Assembly (NCBI GenBank): GCA_027334565.1
Contig: DAHWUP010000002.1
Location: forward strand, 1 to 64,000
DNA length: 64,000 nucleotides
Reading direction: 5' to 3'
Source of the DNA: Candidatus Levyibacteriota bacterium
GTDB taxonomy: Bacteria > Patescibacteria > Microgenomatia > Levybacterales > UBA12049
Numbering within the stretch: position 1 is the first letter of the stretch; every line of letters starts with the position of its first letter. Both the position numbers and the translations under genes were made by a program. Of this stretch, positions 1 through 7,218 are shown in pieces. The notes below the pieces were generated by a model. That model did no database searches, was not told where the DNA came from, and saw only the letters and a program-made list of their open reading frames with translations.

Positions 1-374
1 ACAAATACTTTGTTTTGGATGATTATTATGATGTTGACAGAAGCCTTTATTCCAACTCTTTACATAGTGCTGATAGTGGAGATAAAACCGACTGGCTTGA
101 ATACTTCACAGATGGTGTTAAATATTCACTCCAGAGCGCATTAGGAAGGGTTCAGGAAGGAATTACAAAGCTATCGTTGGATATTAGGCCATCACCGAGG
201 GAACAACAGGCGTTGGAAATAGCAAGGCAATATAAGGAACTTACTTCTTCGGATCTAGTAAAAGAGCTAAGCATAACTAGACAACAGGCATTTAATCTTT
301 TAAAATCTCTAACAGAAAAAGGGTTTTTAGAAAAAAGGGGTACGACAAAAAACAGCTATTATATTCTAAAATAA
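1..374 (+). CDS. Fic-family protein, C-terminal part (5' end outside window)
   Basis: The frame is open at the window edge, so about 123 codons of the 3' end are visible and the in-frame TTG at 15 is internal. The visible part begins with a V-L-DDYYDVDR stretch and then a W-LEYF motif, as seen after the catalytic core of Fic-domain AMP-transferases. From about residue 65 it continues into a winged-helix-like segment (ITRQQAFNLLKSLTEKGFL), the usual C-terminal DNA-binding-like domain of standalone bacterial Fic proteins. The catalytic HPFxxGNG motif would lie upstream and cannot be checked, so activity is unknown. Fic proteins modify target proteins by AMPylation. The assignment rests on general resemblance of this tail; any winged-helix regulator with a similar helical linker is an alternative. 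Confidence 0.55.
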   Translation, partial: KYFVLDDYYDVDRSLYSNSLHSADSGDKTDWLEYFTDGVKYSLQSALGRVQEGITKLSLDIRPSPREQQALEIARQYKELTSSDLVKELSITRQQAFNLLKSLTEKGFLEKRGTTKNSYYILK

Positions 375-382
375 TTTAACGC

Positions 383-440
383 TATAATTAAAGCGGATTT
401 CTCATTTGGGTCTATTTTCAAGGTAAAATAGGTTCGAGCA
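383..440 (+). other. possible short transcribed hairpin between genes
   Basis: A TATAAT box at 383-388 is followed by a perfect 7-bp inverted repeat CTATTTT (412-418) and AAAATAG (425-431) with a 6-nt loop, then a GGTTCGA string that recalls a tRNA T-loop. It does not fold into a complete tRNA. It could be the 5' part of a longer leader for the lipoprotein gene, a small RNA, or chance. Nothing else supports a gene in 375-470. Confidence 0.2.
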
Positions 441-470
441 TCGTCCCAGATGGTGCACAATAACCTATGG

Positions 471-499
471 TTGACATGTACGCTCCCTGGTATTATTAT
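471..499 (+). promoter_or_regulatory. promoter of lipoprotein gene, leaderless
   Basis: TTGACA (471-476), a 17-nt spacer and TATTAT (494-499) form a near-consensus sigma70-type promoter. The expected transcription start falls on or next to the ATG at 507, leaving no room for a ribosome binding site. Confidence 0.75.
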
Positions 500-506
500 A
501 GCGTCC

Positions 507-836
507 ATGAACAGAAAAATTGAGGCTGGGGTAACTTTTCTGTCAGGAACAATGTTACTTGGAGCATGTTCTAGTATACAGCCCGATAAACCAAACTTTG
601 ATACTTCTCATTATAAGGACAAAATAACGGTAGGAGATGATTCTTTTATAGTGTATTGTTATACAAATAATGCCCAAATAATCGATGGTGGTGAACTTAA
701 GGCAGAAAATCTTATGTGTGACAATGTCAGTTTTTCAGATTCGTTAGTATTGGGAATTCCGCAAACCAATCCGGTTCGTAGCCTGGATATCGTAGCGCCT
801 ATAATTGCTATTGCTCCAAACCCTGACGCTAAATAA
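507..836 (+). CDS. small predicted lipoprotein, unknown function
   Basis: A 109-aa protein with a short basic start (MNRKIEAG), a hydrophobic stretch and a lipobox (LLGAC) at about residues 17-21, so the mature protein should begin at a lipidated Cys and sit on the outer face of the membrane. The remaining ~88 residues hold two further cysteines (VYCY and NLMCDN) but no family I recognise. ATG 507 was chosen over the upstream ATG at 450 because a strong promoter ends 7 nt before it and the signal peptide starts there. Base use is AT-rich like the Fic fragment before it, so both may belong to an accessory segment. Function unknown. Confidence 0.6.
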   Translation: MNRKIEAGVTFLSGTMLLGACSSIQPDKPNFDTSHYKDKITVGDDSFIVYCYTNNAQIIDGGELKAENLMCDNVSFSDSLVLGIPQTNPVRSLDIVAPIIAIAPNPDAK

Positions 837-869
837 CCTTATTAAAATTCCAGATCGTGCATAACTAAA

Positions 870-1547
870 TCAGACAAGCTTATCTTTAACTATTTCTCCG
901 TCGGAAAGAACGATTTCTCTTTTGGCAATTTTTGCATATTCGGGCTCATGGGTAACCATAATGATAGTTAATTTTTCTTTTTTGTTTAATTTTAAAAATA
1001 TATCGAGTATGGTTTTTGAGGATTCAACGTCAAGGTTTGCGGTCGGCTCGTCTGCGAAAAGAATTTTCGGGCCGTGCACTATCGAACGGGCGATACTTAC
1101 CCGCTGTTGCTGTCCACCCGAGAGTTGGCTGGGAAGATTATCAAGTTTATCGGATAACTCGACCTGCTTAAGCGCCAAATAAGCTTTTCTAACCGACTCT
1201 TGCTTACCAATCCCTTGCATCAAAAGAGGAAGCATCACATTCTCTTGGGCGGTAAGAGTCGGAAGAAGAGCGTAATCCTGAAAAATAAATCCGAAGTTAA
1301 TTCTTCGATAAATAACTTTTTGTTTCTCGTCAAGCTCGGTCAGGTTTTGACCATCCATAATGATTGAACCTGAGGTAGGTTTATCAAGAAGACTTAATTG
1401 ATATAGGGTGGTACTTTTGCCGGCACCCGATCTTCCGGTTATTGCCAAAAATTGACCGGTCGGAACTTCAAAAGTTAAACCTTTAAGCGCAATTAATTCT
1501 GTTTCACCGGTTGAAAATTTTCTAACTAACTTTTTAACACTTATCAT
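870..1547 (-). CDS. ABC transporter ATP-binding protein, MacB/LolD type
   Basis: A 225-aa nucleotide-binding subunit, the normal length for the LolD/MacB/SalX group. Walker A is GRSGAGKST (about 38-46), a Q-loop glutamine lies in FIFQDY (about 88), the signature is LSGGQQQR (about 142-149), Walker B is ILFADEP and the switch histidine is in VTHEPE near 199. It powers the membrane protein encoded just upstream (4-nt gap) together with the periplasmic-type adaptor before that. Gene order adaptor, permease, ATPase is typical of MacAB-like peptide, antibiotic or lipoprotein export systems. The substrate cannot be deduced. Confidence 0.93.
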   Translation of the reverse strand: MISVKKLVRKFSTGETELIALKGLTFEVPTGQFLAITGRSGAGKSTTLYQLSLLDKPTSGSIIMDGQNLTELDEKQKVIYRRINFGFIFQDYALLPTLTAQENVMLPLLMQGIGKQESVRKAYLALKQVELSDKLDNLPSQLSGGQQQRVSIARSIVHGPKILFADEPTANLDVESSKTILDIFLKLNKKEKLTIIMVTHEPEYAKIAKREIVLSDGEIVKDKLV

Positions 1548-1551
1548 AAAT

Positions 1552-2823
1552 TCATCTTCCTAAAATCGAATCCAGAGTATTTTGCCTGGTCACCATCCAG
1601 GCGGGAATAAACCCTGAAATAAAGCTAATCAACGAAAGAGCGAACCCGCGCAGAACTACTTCCGTCTGGGTAATCGCAAGCGAACCGTTGGCAAGCGGAT
1701 AATGAATGGGGTGTAAATCAAAATACGGAACAAACAGCCATAAAGCCAAAATACCGGCGATAATAATTCCCGAAACGGAGTAAAAAAGAGCTTGCAAGAT
1801 ATATGAAATTTCAATTGCTCTGCCGGAGATGCCGATACCTTTAAGAATACCGATGTATTTGCGCCTCGTGATAGCGTTAACAAAAATTACAATAAAAATC
1901 GTTACCGCTCCGACGATTAATGCGATCCCCCCGACAATATTACCAAGGATTGTAAATGTATTTATAACATCTGTCACACCGCCCGGCAGAGCGTCAGTTG
2001 CCGTTTGTACCAAAACGTCATTATCACCGTGTAAGTTTTTTACAATATAATCTTTTGCTGCTTGGGCTGATGCGTTGGTTTTCAATAGGATAGCTATTTC
2101 ACTGGCATTCAAACTGGTATTGCCCATTAACTCACGTGCCAGGGTATCAGTTAAAAAAATCCTGCTGTCGATGTTGGTTCCCTGGGTTGATACAATCCCT
2201 CTGATGATCATTTCTTTCTGGACTCCGTTGACCGTGATCCTGATTTTGGAACCAACGTCAGCATTTTTTAAAATTTTTGAGCCGATATTGAGCGCCTGAC
2301 CACGCAAAGACGCATATTTTTGGATAAGACTTGAGCCGATAAGCACACCGTTGGCATCATTTTCATTTAAATACGACCCTGCGACAACCGCGGCTGAGAG
2401 ATGGGTAACTTTATCCTCGGCCGCCGGATTAATACCCGTAAGCAGTCCTTCCGCGCTTTCCGCCAAGTCGGTAGTTCTGACTTTTCTTTGATATCCGTAT
2501 TCGATTAACGCGGGCGCAGTATAGCGCAGGGATGCGTATCTAAAGGTCGGAAGGCTTTCTACCACCGTCATGACGTTACTCGTATCCTTAACGACATCAT
2601 TTTGGGTCGACGGAGTGACAATGATATCACTTGAATAATATTGCTTATAAGAGCCGATAACTCCATGTACGATGCCGATTAACACTCCTCCCACCAGATT
2701 CATGTTTAAAAATGTCAAGGTCATGACAAAAATAATTAATGCCGTAGTCCAGGAGCTGGATCTTTTTATCTCACGAAGCGCCAAAAAAAATCCTACATAT
2801 AAAGAATTATCTTTCCAAAACAT
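1552..2823 (-). CDS. FtsX-like ABC permease, MacB type
   Basis: A 423-aa membrane protein with one transmembrane segment near residues 28-48, a large extracytoplasmic domain (about 50-285) and three further transmembrane segments near 288-315, 340-365 and 390-412, the classic MacB/FtsX (type VII ABC) topology. The TM2 region and C-terminus match the FtsX-like permease domain. It follows the adaptor gene by 3 nt and precedes the ATPase by 4 nt on the minus strand, so the three are one operon. By family knowledge such permeases work by mechanotransmission rather than direct passage through the membrane. An export or stress-response role is inferred from the family. Confidence 0.9.
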   Translation of the reverse strand: MFWKDNSLYVGFFLALREIKRSSSWTTALIIFVMTLTFLNMNLVGGVLIGIVHGVIGSYKQYYSSDIIVTPSTQNDVVKDTSNVMTVVESLPTFRYASLRYTAPALIEYGYQRKVRTTDLAESAEGLLTGINPAAEDKVTHLSAAVVAGSYLNENDANGVLIGSSLIQKYASLRGQALNIGSKILKNADVGSKIRITVNGVQKEMIIRGIVSTQGTNIDSRIFLTDTLARELMGNTSLNASEIAILLKTNASAQAAKDYIVKNLHGDNDVLVQTATDALPGGVTDVINTFTILGNIVGGIALIVGAVTIFIVIFVNAITRRKYIGILKGIGISGRAIEISYILQALFYSVSGIIIAGILALWLFVPYFDLHPIHYPLANGSLAITQTEVVLRGFALSLISFISGFIPAWMVTRQNTLDSILGR

Positions 2824-2826
2824 AGT

Positions 2827-3984
2827 CTACTGGGTTGGATTTGCAATGATAACTGTTCCCGCAGTCACTCCTTTTGCTATAACGGTCTTTGCCATTCCTC
2901 TGGTGCCGGCTACGACCGGAATAAGCCTATGCGAATTCGCATCTTCAACGTAGTCCGCCGAATTTTTTGTAATAATCGCGCTGTTTGGAACGTCCAGAAC
3001 ATTATCAATTCTTAATGTTTCTATCGTTATCACCGCGGTCATATTGGGCTTGATAGCAGCCGGTAAATTCGATGTCTTTATACGCGCATCATAAGTAATT
3101 ATTCCGTCTGTATCCGTCCCGACCATGTCGACTCCTTCGACAATGCCTTGAAACGACTGGTTCGGCAAAGAATCAAATACTATGGATACTTTTTGACCAT
3201 TACTAACTCTGGCAGCGTAATCTTCACTGATACTGGCGTTGATATAAGGATTTTGTAAATTCGCAACCACTAAAACGGGGAAAGCGCCTGTAACGGCCGA
3301 CGCGACGACCTGGTCTCCGTCTGACAGCAATAAATTGGTTATCGTTCCGGATGCGGGGGAAGTAACTGTCACACTTTGAGTCTCCTGATAGGTCAAAAGC
3401 GCGCTGGCTACTTGAGCCTGGTCTTTGGAAATCACGTTTTGCTGGTTCTTAAAAAGCGCTTCTGCAGATAACCAGTCGTCTTGTGCGGTAGTAAATTCAG
3501 GCAAAACGCGGTTAGTTGTGTTCGGACTGCCATCACTATTTTGATAAGTTGAATTTGTGGCCAGATCCGTAAATTTTTTCCAGGCGCTGTACATAGTTGA
3601 TTGAAGGCTATATAAAGTAGCCTGATCCGTCTGAAGTTGCGTGGTGGCAGAAAGGTAAGTTGCGTAAGCCGCTTTCTGTTGGTCGGAGGTTGCCGTACTT
3701 TCAACATGGAACAGATTATCGCCCCTTTGCACCTTATTACCGTTTTTAACGTATAATTTTGTAATTACGCCGTTTGCAAAAGAATATACATTAACTTGAG
3801 AGGATGTCGTATATGTACCGCTCACTTGTACCGTATCGACCAAATTCTCTCTGGTTACCGTATAATTGAGTTGTGAAGAGGCTTTTTGAAGGATAATCGT
3901 CCTGACTATTATAATAAGAATAATTATAAAAACAGGAATTAAGATTATTCTTTTTGATTTAACAAAAACAATAATTCCTTCCAT
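2827..3984 (-). CDS. HlyD/MacA-type membrane fusion (adaptor) protein
   Basis: A 385-aa protein with one N-terminal transmembrane anchor (about residues 11-31), a biotinyl/lipoyl-like half (G-VITKLYVKNGNKVQRGD), a Gln- and Ala-rich region suited to an alpha-hairpin (about 105-205), the second lipoyl half (SPASGTITNLLLSDGDQV) and a beta-barrel region. This is the domain order of MacA and other periplasmic adaptor proteins. It is first in the operon with the MacB-like permease and ATPase. On the minus strand a TACAAT box (complement of 3993-3998) ends 8 nt before the ATG. In a bacterium with one membrane the adaptor probably reaches into the wall; no outer-membrane TolC partner is seen. Confidence 0.88.
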   Translation of the reverse strand: MEGIIVFVKSKRIILIPVFIIILIIIVRTIILQKASSQLNYTVTRENLVDTVQVSGTYTTSSQVNVYSFANGVITKLYVKNGNKVQRGDNLFHVESTATSDQQKAAYATYLSATTQLQTDQATLYSLQSTMYSAWKKFTDLATNSTYQNSDGSPNTTNRVLPEFTTAQDDWLSAEALFKNQQNVISKDQAQVASALLTYQETQSVTVTSPASGTITNLLLSDGDQVVASAVTGAFPVLVVANLQNPYINASISEDYAARVSNGQKVSIVFDSLPNQSFQGIVEGVDMVGTDTDGIITYDARIKTSNLPAAIKPNMTAVITIETLRIDNVLDVPNSAIITKNSADYVEDANSHRLIPVVAGTRGMAKTVIAKGVTAGTVIIANPTQ

Positions 3985-4040
3985 CTTTTTTTATTGTAAC
4001 ATAAAAGCAAATAACAACAATCTTTTTTGACTTTAAAAAC

Positions 4041-4069
4041 TTGCCTGGCTTTATTTGTTTTGCTAAAAT
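4041..4069 (+). promoter_or_regulatory. promoter of the tRNA-Val-Phe-Gly cluster
   Basis: TTGCCT (4041-4046), 17 nt, TAAAAT (4064-4069). Transcription would start at about 4076, 5 nt before tRNA-Val. The 3985-4040 stretch is AT-rich with no other visible feature apart from the minus-strand promoter of the adaptor gene. Confidence 0.65.
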
Positions 4070-4080
4070 TAAAGCCTTAG

Positions 4081-4155
4081 GGACGATTAGCTCAGCTGGT
4101 TTAGAGCGTCTCATTTACACTGAGAAGGTCTGGGGTTCGAATCCCTAATCGTCCA
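4081..4155 (+). tRNA. tRNA-Val (anticodon TAC)
   Basis: A complete cloverleaf: acceptor GGACGAT paired with ATCGTCC, D-stem GCTC/GAGC, anticodon stem TCTCA/TGAGA with loop TTTACAC, T-arm TGGGG-TTCGAAT-CCCTA, discriminator A at 4155. No encoded CCA. Reads GUA and related Val codons. Confidence 0.95.
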
Positions 4156-4185
4156 CACGTATAATTTGTGATAAAATAATTACGC

Positions 4186-4258
4186 GCTGAGGTAGCCAAG
4201 GTGGTCAAGGCACCTGTCTGAAGAACAGGCTATATGTGTTCGACTCACATCCTCAGCA
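4186..4258 (+). tRNA. tRNA-Phe (anticodon GAA)
   Basis: Acceptor GCTGAGG pairs with CCTCAGC, anticodon stem CCTGT/ACAGG encloses loop CTGAAGA, discriminator A. CCA is not encoded. A TATAAT-less AT-rich spacer (4156-4185) separates it from tRNA-Val, and tRNA-Gly starts after a single nucleotide. Confidence 0.95.
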
Positions 4259-4259
4259 C

Positions 4260-4331
4260 GCGGGAGTAGTTCATCGGTAGAATGTCTCCTTGCCAAGGAG
4301 AATGTAGCGGGTTCGATTCCCGTCTCCCGCT
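4260..4331 (+). tRNA. tRNA-Gly (anticodon GCC)
   Basis: Acceptor GCGGGAG pairs with CTCCCGC, anticodon stem TCTCC/GGAGA with loop TTGCCAA, T-arm GCGGG-TTCGATT-CCCGT, discriminator T. The gene ends only 4 nt before the ATG of the next protein gene, so 3' processing of this tRNA would leave an almost leaderless mRNA. Confidence 0.95.
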
Positions 4332-4335
4332 CAAA

Positions 4336-4899
4336 ATGAAACGATTGCTGATATTTATTGTATTGTTGTTGGTGGCAGGATGGCTATTTTATTATTATTT
4401 TACCCATAACCCTTATTTCCAAAACAAACCCGTTACCAATAACAATCTCGTAAAAAATATGACGTTAAAAAGCCCTGCGTTTGAGAATAACCAACCGATC
4501 CCGTCAAAATACACCTGTGACGGGACGGACGTAAATCCGCCTCTGACTTTTTCCGATATTCCATACGGCACTAAAAGTCTGGTCTTGATCGTCGATGACC
4601 CCGATTCACCCTCTAAAGATTTTACCCATTGGATTGTATTTAACATCGAACCGTATTCGACCGGTTTTCCTGAAAATTACACGTCTTCCAATATTACGTT
4701 AGGTAAAAACGACTTTGGAAAATCAGCTTACGGCGGTCCGTGCCCCAACACGGGGGAGCATCGCTATGTTTTTAAACTGTATGCCTTAAATACCATCCTT
4801 TTGCTTCAAGAAGGCGCATCAAAAGCTGAAGTTTTATCTAATATTCAAGGCTATGTAATAGAACAGGCAGAGCTTATCGGTCTGTATAAAAGACAATAA
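4336..4899 (+). CDS. YbhB/YbcL-type PEBP (Raf kinase inhibitor-like) protein, membrane-anchored
   Basis: A 187-aa protein with an N-terminal hydrophobic segment (residues 3-22) and a PEBP domain from about residue 40. Conserved PEBP features are CDGTDVNPPL, DDPDSP, THWIVFNI and the GPCPNTGEHRYVF loop, which line the ligand pocket of phosphatidylethanolamine-binding proteins. The function of bacterial members is poorly known. ATG 4336 is used because everything upstream in frame is tRNA-Gly. There is no ribosome binding site; the gene probably depends on the tRNA promoter and tRNA 3' processing. Confidence 0.85.
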   Translation: MKRLLIFIVLLLVAGWLFYYYFTHNPYFQNKPVTNNNLVKNMTLKSPAFENNQPIPSKYTCDGTDVNPPLTFSDIPYGTKSLVLIVDDPDSPSKDFTHWIVFNIEPYSTGFPENYTSSNITLGKNDFGKSAYGGPCPNTGEHRYVFKLYALNTILLLQEGASKAEVLSNIQGYVIEQAELIGLYKRQ

Positions 4900-4951
4900 T
4901 TTTAGCTTCGAATGCTTGACAAAATAGTCAAAATATGTCAATCTTAAGGTG

Positions 4952-5533
4952 ATGAGAAAGGCCTTCCTCCTCACCGCTTTTTTTGTTCTAGCCCCATTCA
5001 CCTTGGCTTTAAGCCTGTCGCTTTTTTCCGTTTCCTATCAAGAAAGTATTTCCTTTGAAGCACAGGGTCCTAAGGTCGCTTATGCAGCTCTTCCTCCTTC
5101 CTCGGGAATGCTAAAACCCCAAATAATCCAGGAAGATGCCCGCATCGCGGTAGTCAGGGATTTTTTCCAAAAATATGACTCACCGCTGATTCCGTATGCC
5201 TCTGTTGTTGTAAATACGGCTGATAAATACGGTTTGGACTACAGACTTATCCCTGCGATCGCCATGCAGGAAAGTAACTTATGCAAAAAACTCCCCGGAG
5301 CACTTAAAGACTCGTATAACTGCTGGGGGTTTGGCGTATACGGTAAAAAAGTAATCAAATTCGATAACTATTCGCAAGCCATCGATACCGTTACGAAAAC
5401 ATTGGCATTAAAGTACAAAGCTAACGGACTTATGACTCCCGAGCAAATAATGAGTAAATACACTCCCTCTAGTAACGGCAGCTGGGCGAATAGCGTTACC
5501 CAGTTCATGGACCAGCTTTCTTACAACCTATAG
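4952..5533 (+). CDS. exported lysozyme-like (lytic transglycosylase/glucosaminidase fold) protein
   Basis: A 193-aa protein with a signal peptide or anchor (about residues 4-26). The domain from about residue 70 contains AMQESNLCKK, with a Glu placed like the catalytic residue of SLT/GH23 and glucosaminidase enzymes, then CWGFGVYG and a W-N-V-T end. Two Cys (in NLCKK and YNCWG) could form a disulfide. It is related to the gene at 5664 (same DSPL..YA/VN-AD-Y-LDYRL core), so this is a tandem duplication. A TTGACA at 4916-4921 lies 17 nt before a weak CAATCT box, giving a start near ATG 4952. Likely remodels peptidoglycan; exact bond specificity is not visible. Confidence 0.7.
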   Translation: MRKAFLLTAFFVLAPFTLALSLSLFSVSYQESISFEAQGPKVAYAALPPSSGMLKPQIIQEDARIAVVRDFFQKYDSPLIPYASVVVNTADKYGLDYRLIPAIAMQESNLCKKLPGALKDSYNCWGFGVYGKKVIKFDNYSQAIDTVTKTLALKYKANGLMTPEQIMSKYTPSSNGSWANSVTQFMDQLSYNL

Positions 5534-5541
5534 TTTACCAC

Positions 5542-5570
5542 TTGACAAACCTATAGTCGTGTGATACAAT
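5542..5570 (+). promoter_or_regulatory. strong promoter of the 5664 gene leader
   Basis: TTGACA (5542-5547), 17-nt spacer, TACAAT (5565-5570). Predicted start near 5577, giving an ~87-nt leader before ATG 5664, unusual here because most genes appear leaderless. Confidence 0.75.
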
Positions 5571-5579
5571 GCCATCTAG

Positions 5580-5623
5580 ATCCTAAGGTATGTCTTTCCA
5601 AATACATACGTTAGGATTTTTTT
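5580..5623 (+). terminator. intrinsic terminator inside the 5664 gene leader (attenuator candidate)
   Basis: TCCTAA (5581-5586) pairs with TTAGGA (5611-5616) and GTATGT (5588-5593) with ACATAC (5604-5609), one G.G mismatch, 10-nt loop, followed by seven T (5617-5623). It starts only a few nt after the predicted transcription start, so most transcripts would be ~46 nt unless the hairpin is bypassed. Confidence 0.7.
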
Positions 5624-5628
5624 ATGGA

Positions 5629-5655
5629 AAATCCCGCTTTTAACGAGCGGGATTT
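5629..5655 (+). promoter_or_regulatory. second leader hairpin just before the 5664 start codon
   Basis: AAATCCCGCT (5629-5638) and AGCGGGATTT (5646-5655) form a perfect 10-bp stem with a 7-nt loop, ending 8 nt before ATG 5664. A 12-codon open frame (5624-5662) overlaps it. It could block initiation, shield the mRNA 5' end after processing, or be a second weak terminator. Confidence 0.5.
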
Positions 5656-5663
5656 AACTTAAA

Positions 5664-6221
5664 ATGAAAAATCAATTTTTGCTGGCAATATTTATAGTTA
5701 TTGCGACATTAATATTTCCGCAATATACTTTTGCCCAAGATAAAGCTTCCGAATCATCCGCAAATATCCAACCGGTTCTGGAAAATAAGGATGGTTATGA
5801 TTATCGTGTAAAAATTTTACACGACTACCTCAATCAATATAACTCACCTTTGGCCGACTATGCAAAAGATATGATAGATTCGGCTGATAAATATAACCTT
5901 GATTGGAGACTGGTTGCGGCAATTTCCGGAGTGGAATCGACCTTCGGTAAAGAAATACCTGCCGGTTCGTATAACGGGTGGGGATGGGGTATCTATGGAG
6001 ATAACGTGGTTAGATTTAAATCTTGGCAGGATGGAATTCAGACGGTTTCCCAGGGCCTCAGAGAAAAGTACATTAATAAATGGGGAGGTAATAACATTTA
6101 CGAGATAGGCTCAGTGTATGCCTCCTCACCTGCGTGGGCCGGACATGTCCAGCATTATTTAAACGATATTCAAACCTTTGCCTTAAACGATCCGACTAAT
6201 CTGTTACCGCTTTCGCTATAA
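5664..6221 (+). CDS. exported lysozyme-like (lytic transglycosylase/glucosaminidase fold) protein, paralogue
   Basis: A 185-aa protein with a cleavable-looking signal peptide ending near TFAQ (residue 24). The core has DYAKDMIDSADKYNLDWRL, then AAISGVESTFGKE with the putative catalytic Glu, then YNGWGWGIYG and a W-GHVQHYL tail. It shares this core with the gene at 4952 but lacks its cysteine pair. Probably a peptidoglycan-cutting enzyme in the wall. Unlike its sister it sits behind a leader with a terminator and a second hairpin, so its expression is likely conditional. The function is inferred from fold-level motifs only. Confidence 0.7.
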   Translation: MKNQFLLAIFIVIATLIFPQYTFAQDKASESSANIQPVLENKDGYDYRVKILHDYLNQYNSPLADYAKDMIDSADKYNLDWRLVAAISGVESTFGKEIPAGSYNGWGWGIYGDNVVRFKSWQDGIQTVSQGLREKYINKWGGNNIYEIGSVYASSPAWAGHVQHYLNDIQTFALNDPTNLLPLSL

Positions 6222-6238
6222 ATTCCAAAGCAGAACCT

Positions 6239-6266
6239 GGATTTTAAGGCTAAAATCCTGTATAAT
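6239..6266 (+). promoter_or_regulatory. promoter region of tRNA-Leu with inverted repeat
   Basis: GGATTTTA (6239-6246) and TAAAATCC (6251-6258) form an 8-bp inverted repeat, followed directly by TATAAT (6261-6266), 11 nt before tRNA-Leu. The repeat may end the upstream gene or be part of promoter architecture; the -35 element is weak. Confidence 0.45.
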
Positions 6267-6277
6267 TTTAATATGCT

Positions 6278-6362
6278 GCGGACGTGGTGGAACGGTAGAC
6301 ACGCAAGGTTTAGGACCTTGTACCTTAAGTAAGGTGTGGGGGTTCAAATCCCTTCGTCCGCA
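6278..6362 (+). tRNA. tRNA-Leu (anticodon TAG)
   Basis: A class II tRNA with acceptor GCGGACG/CGTCCGC, anticodon stem CAAGG/CCTTG around loop TTTAGGA, a long variable arm (TACCTTAAGTAAGGTGT) and T-loop TTCAAAT. Discriminator A, no CCA. The trigger factor ATG follows 12 nt later, so the two are probably cotranscribed. Confidence 0.95.
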
Positions 6363-6374
6363 CTAAAAATTATT

Positions 6375-7202
6375 ATGATTTCGGCAATTCATAAACTTGA
6401 AGACGGCACAATCGAATTAACGGTCACAATTCCTGCGGATCTCGTGGCAAAAACCAGGGAAGAGATCGTTGAGTCACAAGTTAAAGAGGCCCAGGTTGCC
6501 GGCTTCAGAAAAGGAAAGGCTCCCAGGGACCTGGTAGAAAAATCCATCAATCAGGATAAACTTAGGGAAGATATTTTAAAAAAACTGTTACCCAAGGCCT
6601 ACGTCGAGGCCGTCCAAACTCACAAGATCAACCCTGTGCTAAATCCCAAGATTCAGGTGCAAAAGCTTGAAGACGGAAAAGACTGGGGTTTTGTGGCATT
6701 AACAGCCGAAGCCCCCAATGTAGTTTTAAAAGAGTACAAAAAGGCGGTAAAAAGTACTACCGCAGCCTCAAAAATTGCCGTTCCCGGAAAGGAATCTCAA
6801 CCGGTGAGCTTTGATGTGATTGCGAAACAGTTACTCGATAATTCGGAAGTTTTAATCCCGCGTATCATCGTTGACCAGGAAGTTGACAGACTTTTATCTC
6901 AAACACTGGACGAGGTAAAAAAGTTGGGCATGACACTGGACCAATATCTGTCTTCAACCGGCAGGACTTCCGAAAGCCTAAGACGGGAATATGCCCAAAA
7001 AGCGGAAACAGATATAAAAATCGAATTTATTCTGATGAAAATCGCCGAAAGCGAAAACATCAAAGTGGAGGAAAAAGAAATAGATGAGGCTATCGCTCAG
7101 GCAAAAGACGAGTCCGAAAGACAGAACTTGTCAAACAACCGTTATTTGCTCGCCAATATTATAAGACAACAGAAAACGCTTGATTTCTTAAGGAGCTTAT
7201 GA
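6375..7202 (+). CDS. tig: trigger factor, short form without PPIase domain
   Basis: A 275-aa ribosome-associated chaperone. The N-terminal ribosome-binding domain shows the signature GFRKGKAPRDLVEK (about residues 44-57), and the C-terminal half (about 160-275) is the helical substrate-cradling domain. The central FKBP-type prolyl isomerase domain of standard trigger factors (~430 aa) is missing; the two parts are joined by a short linker rich in K, S and T. Loss of the PPIase domain is compatible with chaperone function in other species. ATG 6375 is the first start after tRNA-Leu. The gene ends in TGA. Confidence 0.85.
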   Translation: MISAIHKLEDGTIELTVTIPADLVAKTREEIVESQVKEAQVAGFRKGKAPRDLVEKSINQDKLREDILKKLLPKAYVEAVQTHKINPVLNPKIQVQKLEDGKDWGFVALTAEAPNVVLKEYKKAVKSTTAASKIAVPGKESQPVSFDVIAKQLLDNSEVLIPRIIVDQEVDRLLSQTLDEVKKLGMTLDQYLSSTGRTSESLRREYAQKAETDIKIEFILMKIAESENIKVEEKEIDEAIAQAKDESERQNLSNNRYLLANIIRQQKTLDFLRSL

Positions 7203-7218
7203 TATATAGGGGAAGATT

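Noticed and set aside
383..440. a tRNA gene suggested by GGTTCGA and a nearby stem
   Set aside because: No acceptor stem or D-arm can be formed around it; only a hairpin is supported.
5571..5664. a ydaO (c-di-AMP) riboswitch before the hydrolase gene
   Set aside because: The leader is only about 90 nt and consists of two simple hairpins; the riboswitch needs a much larger conserved core.
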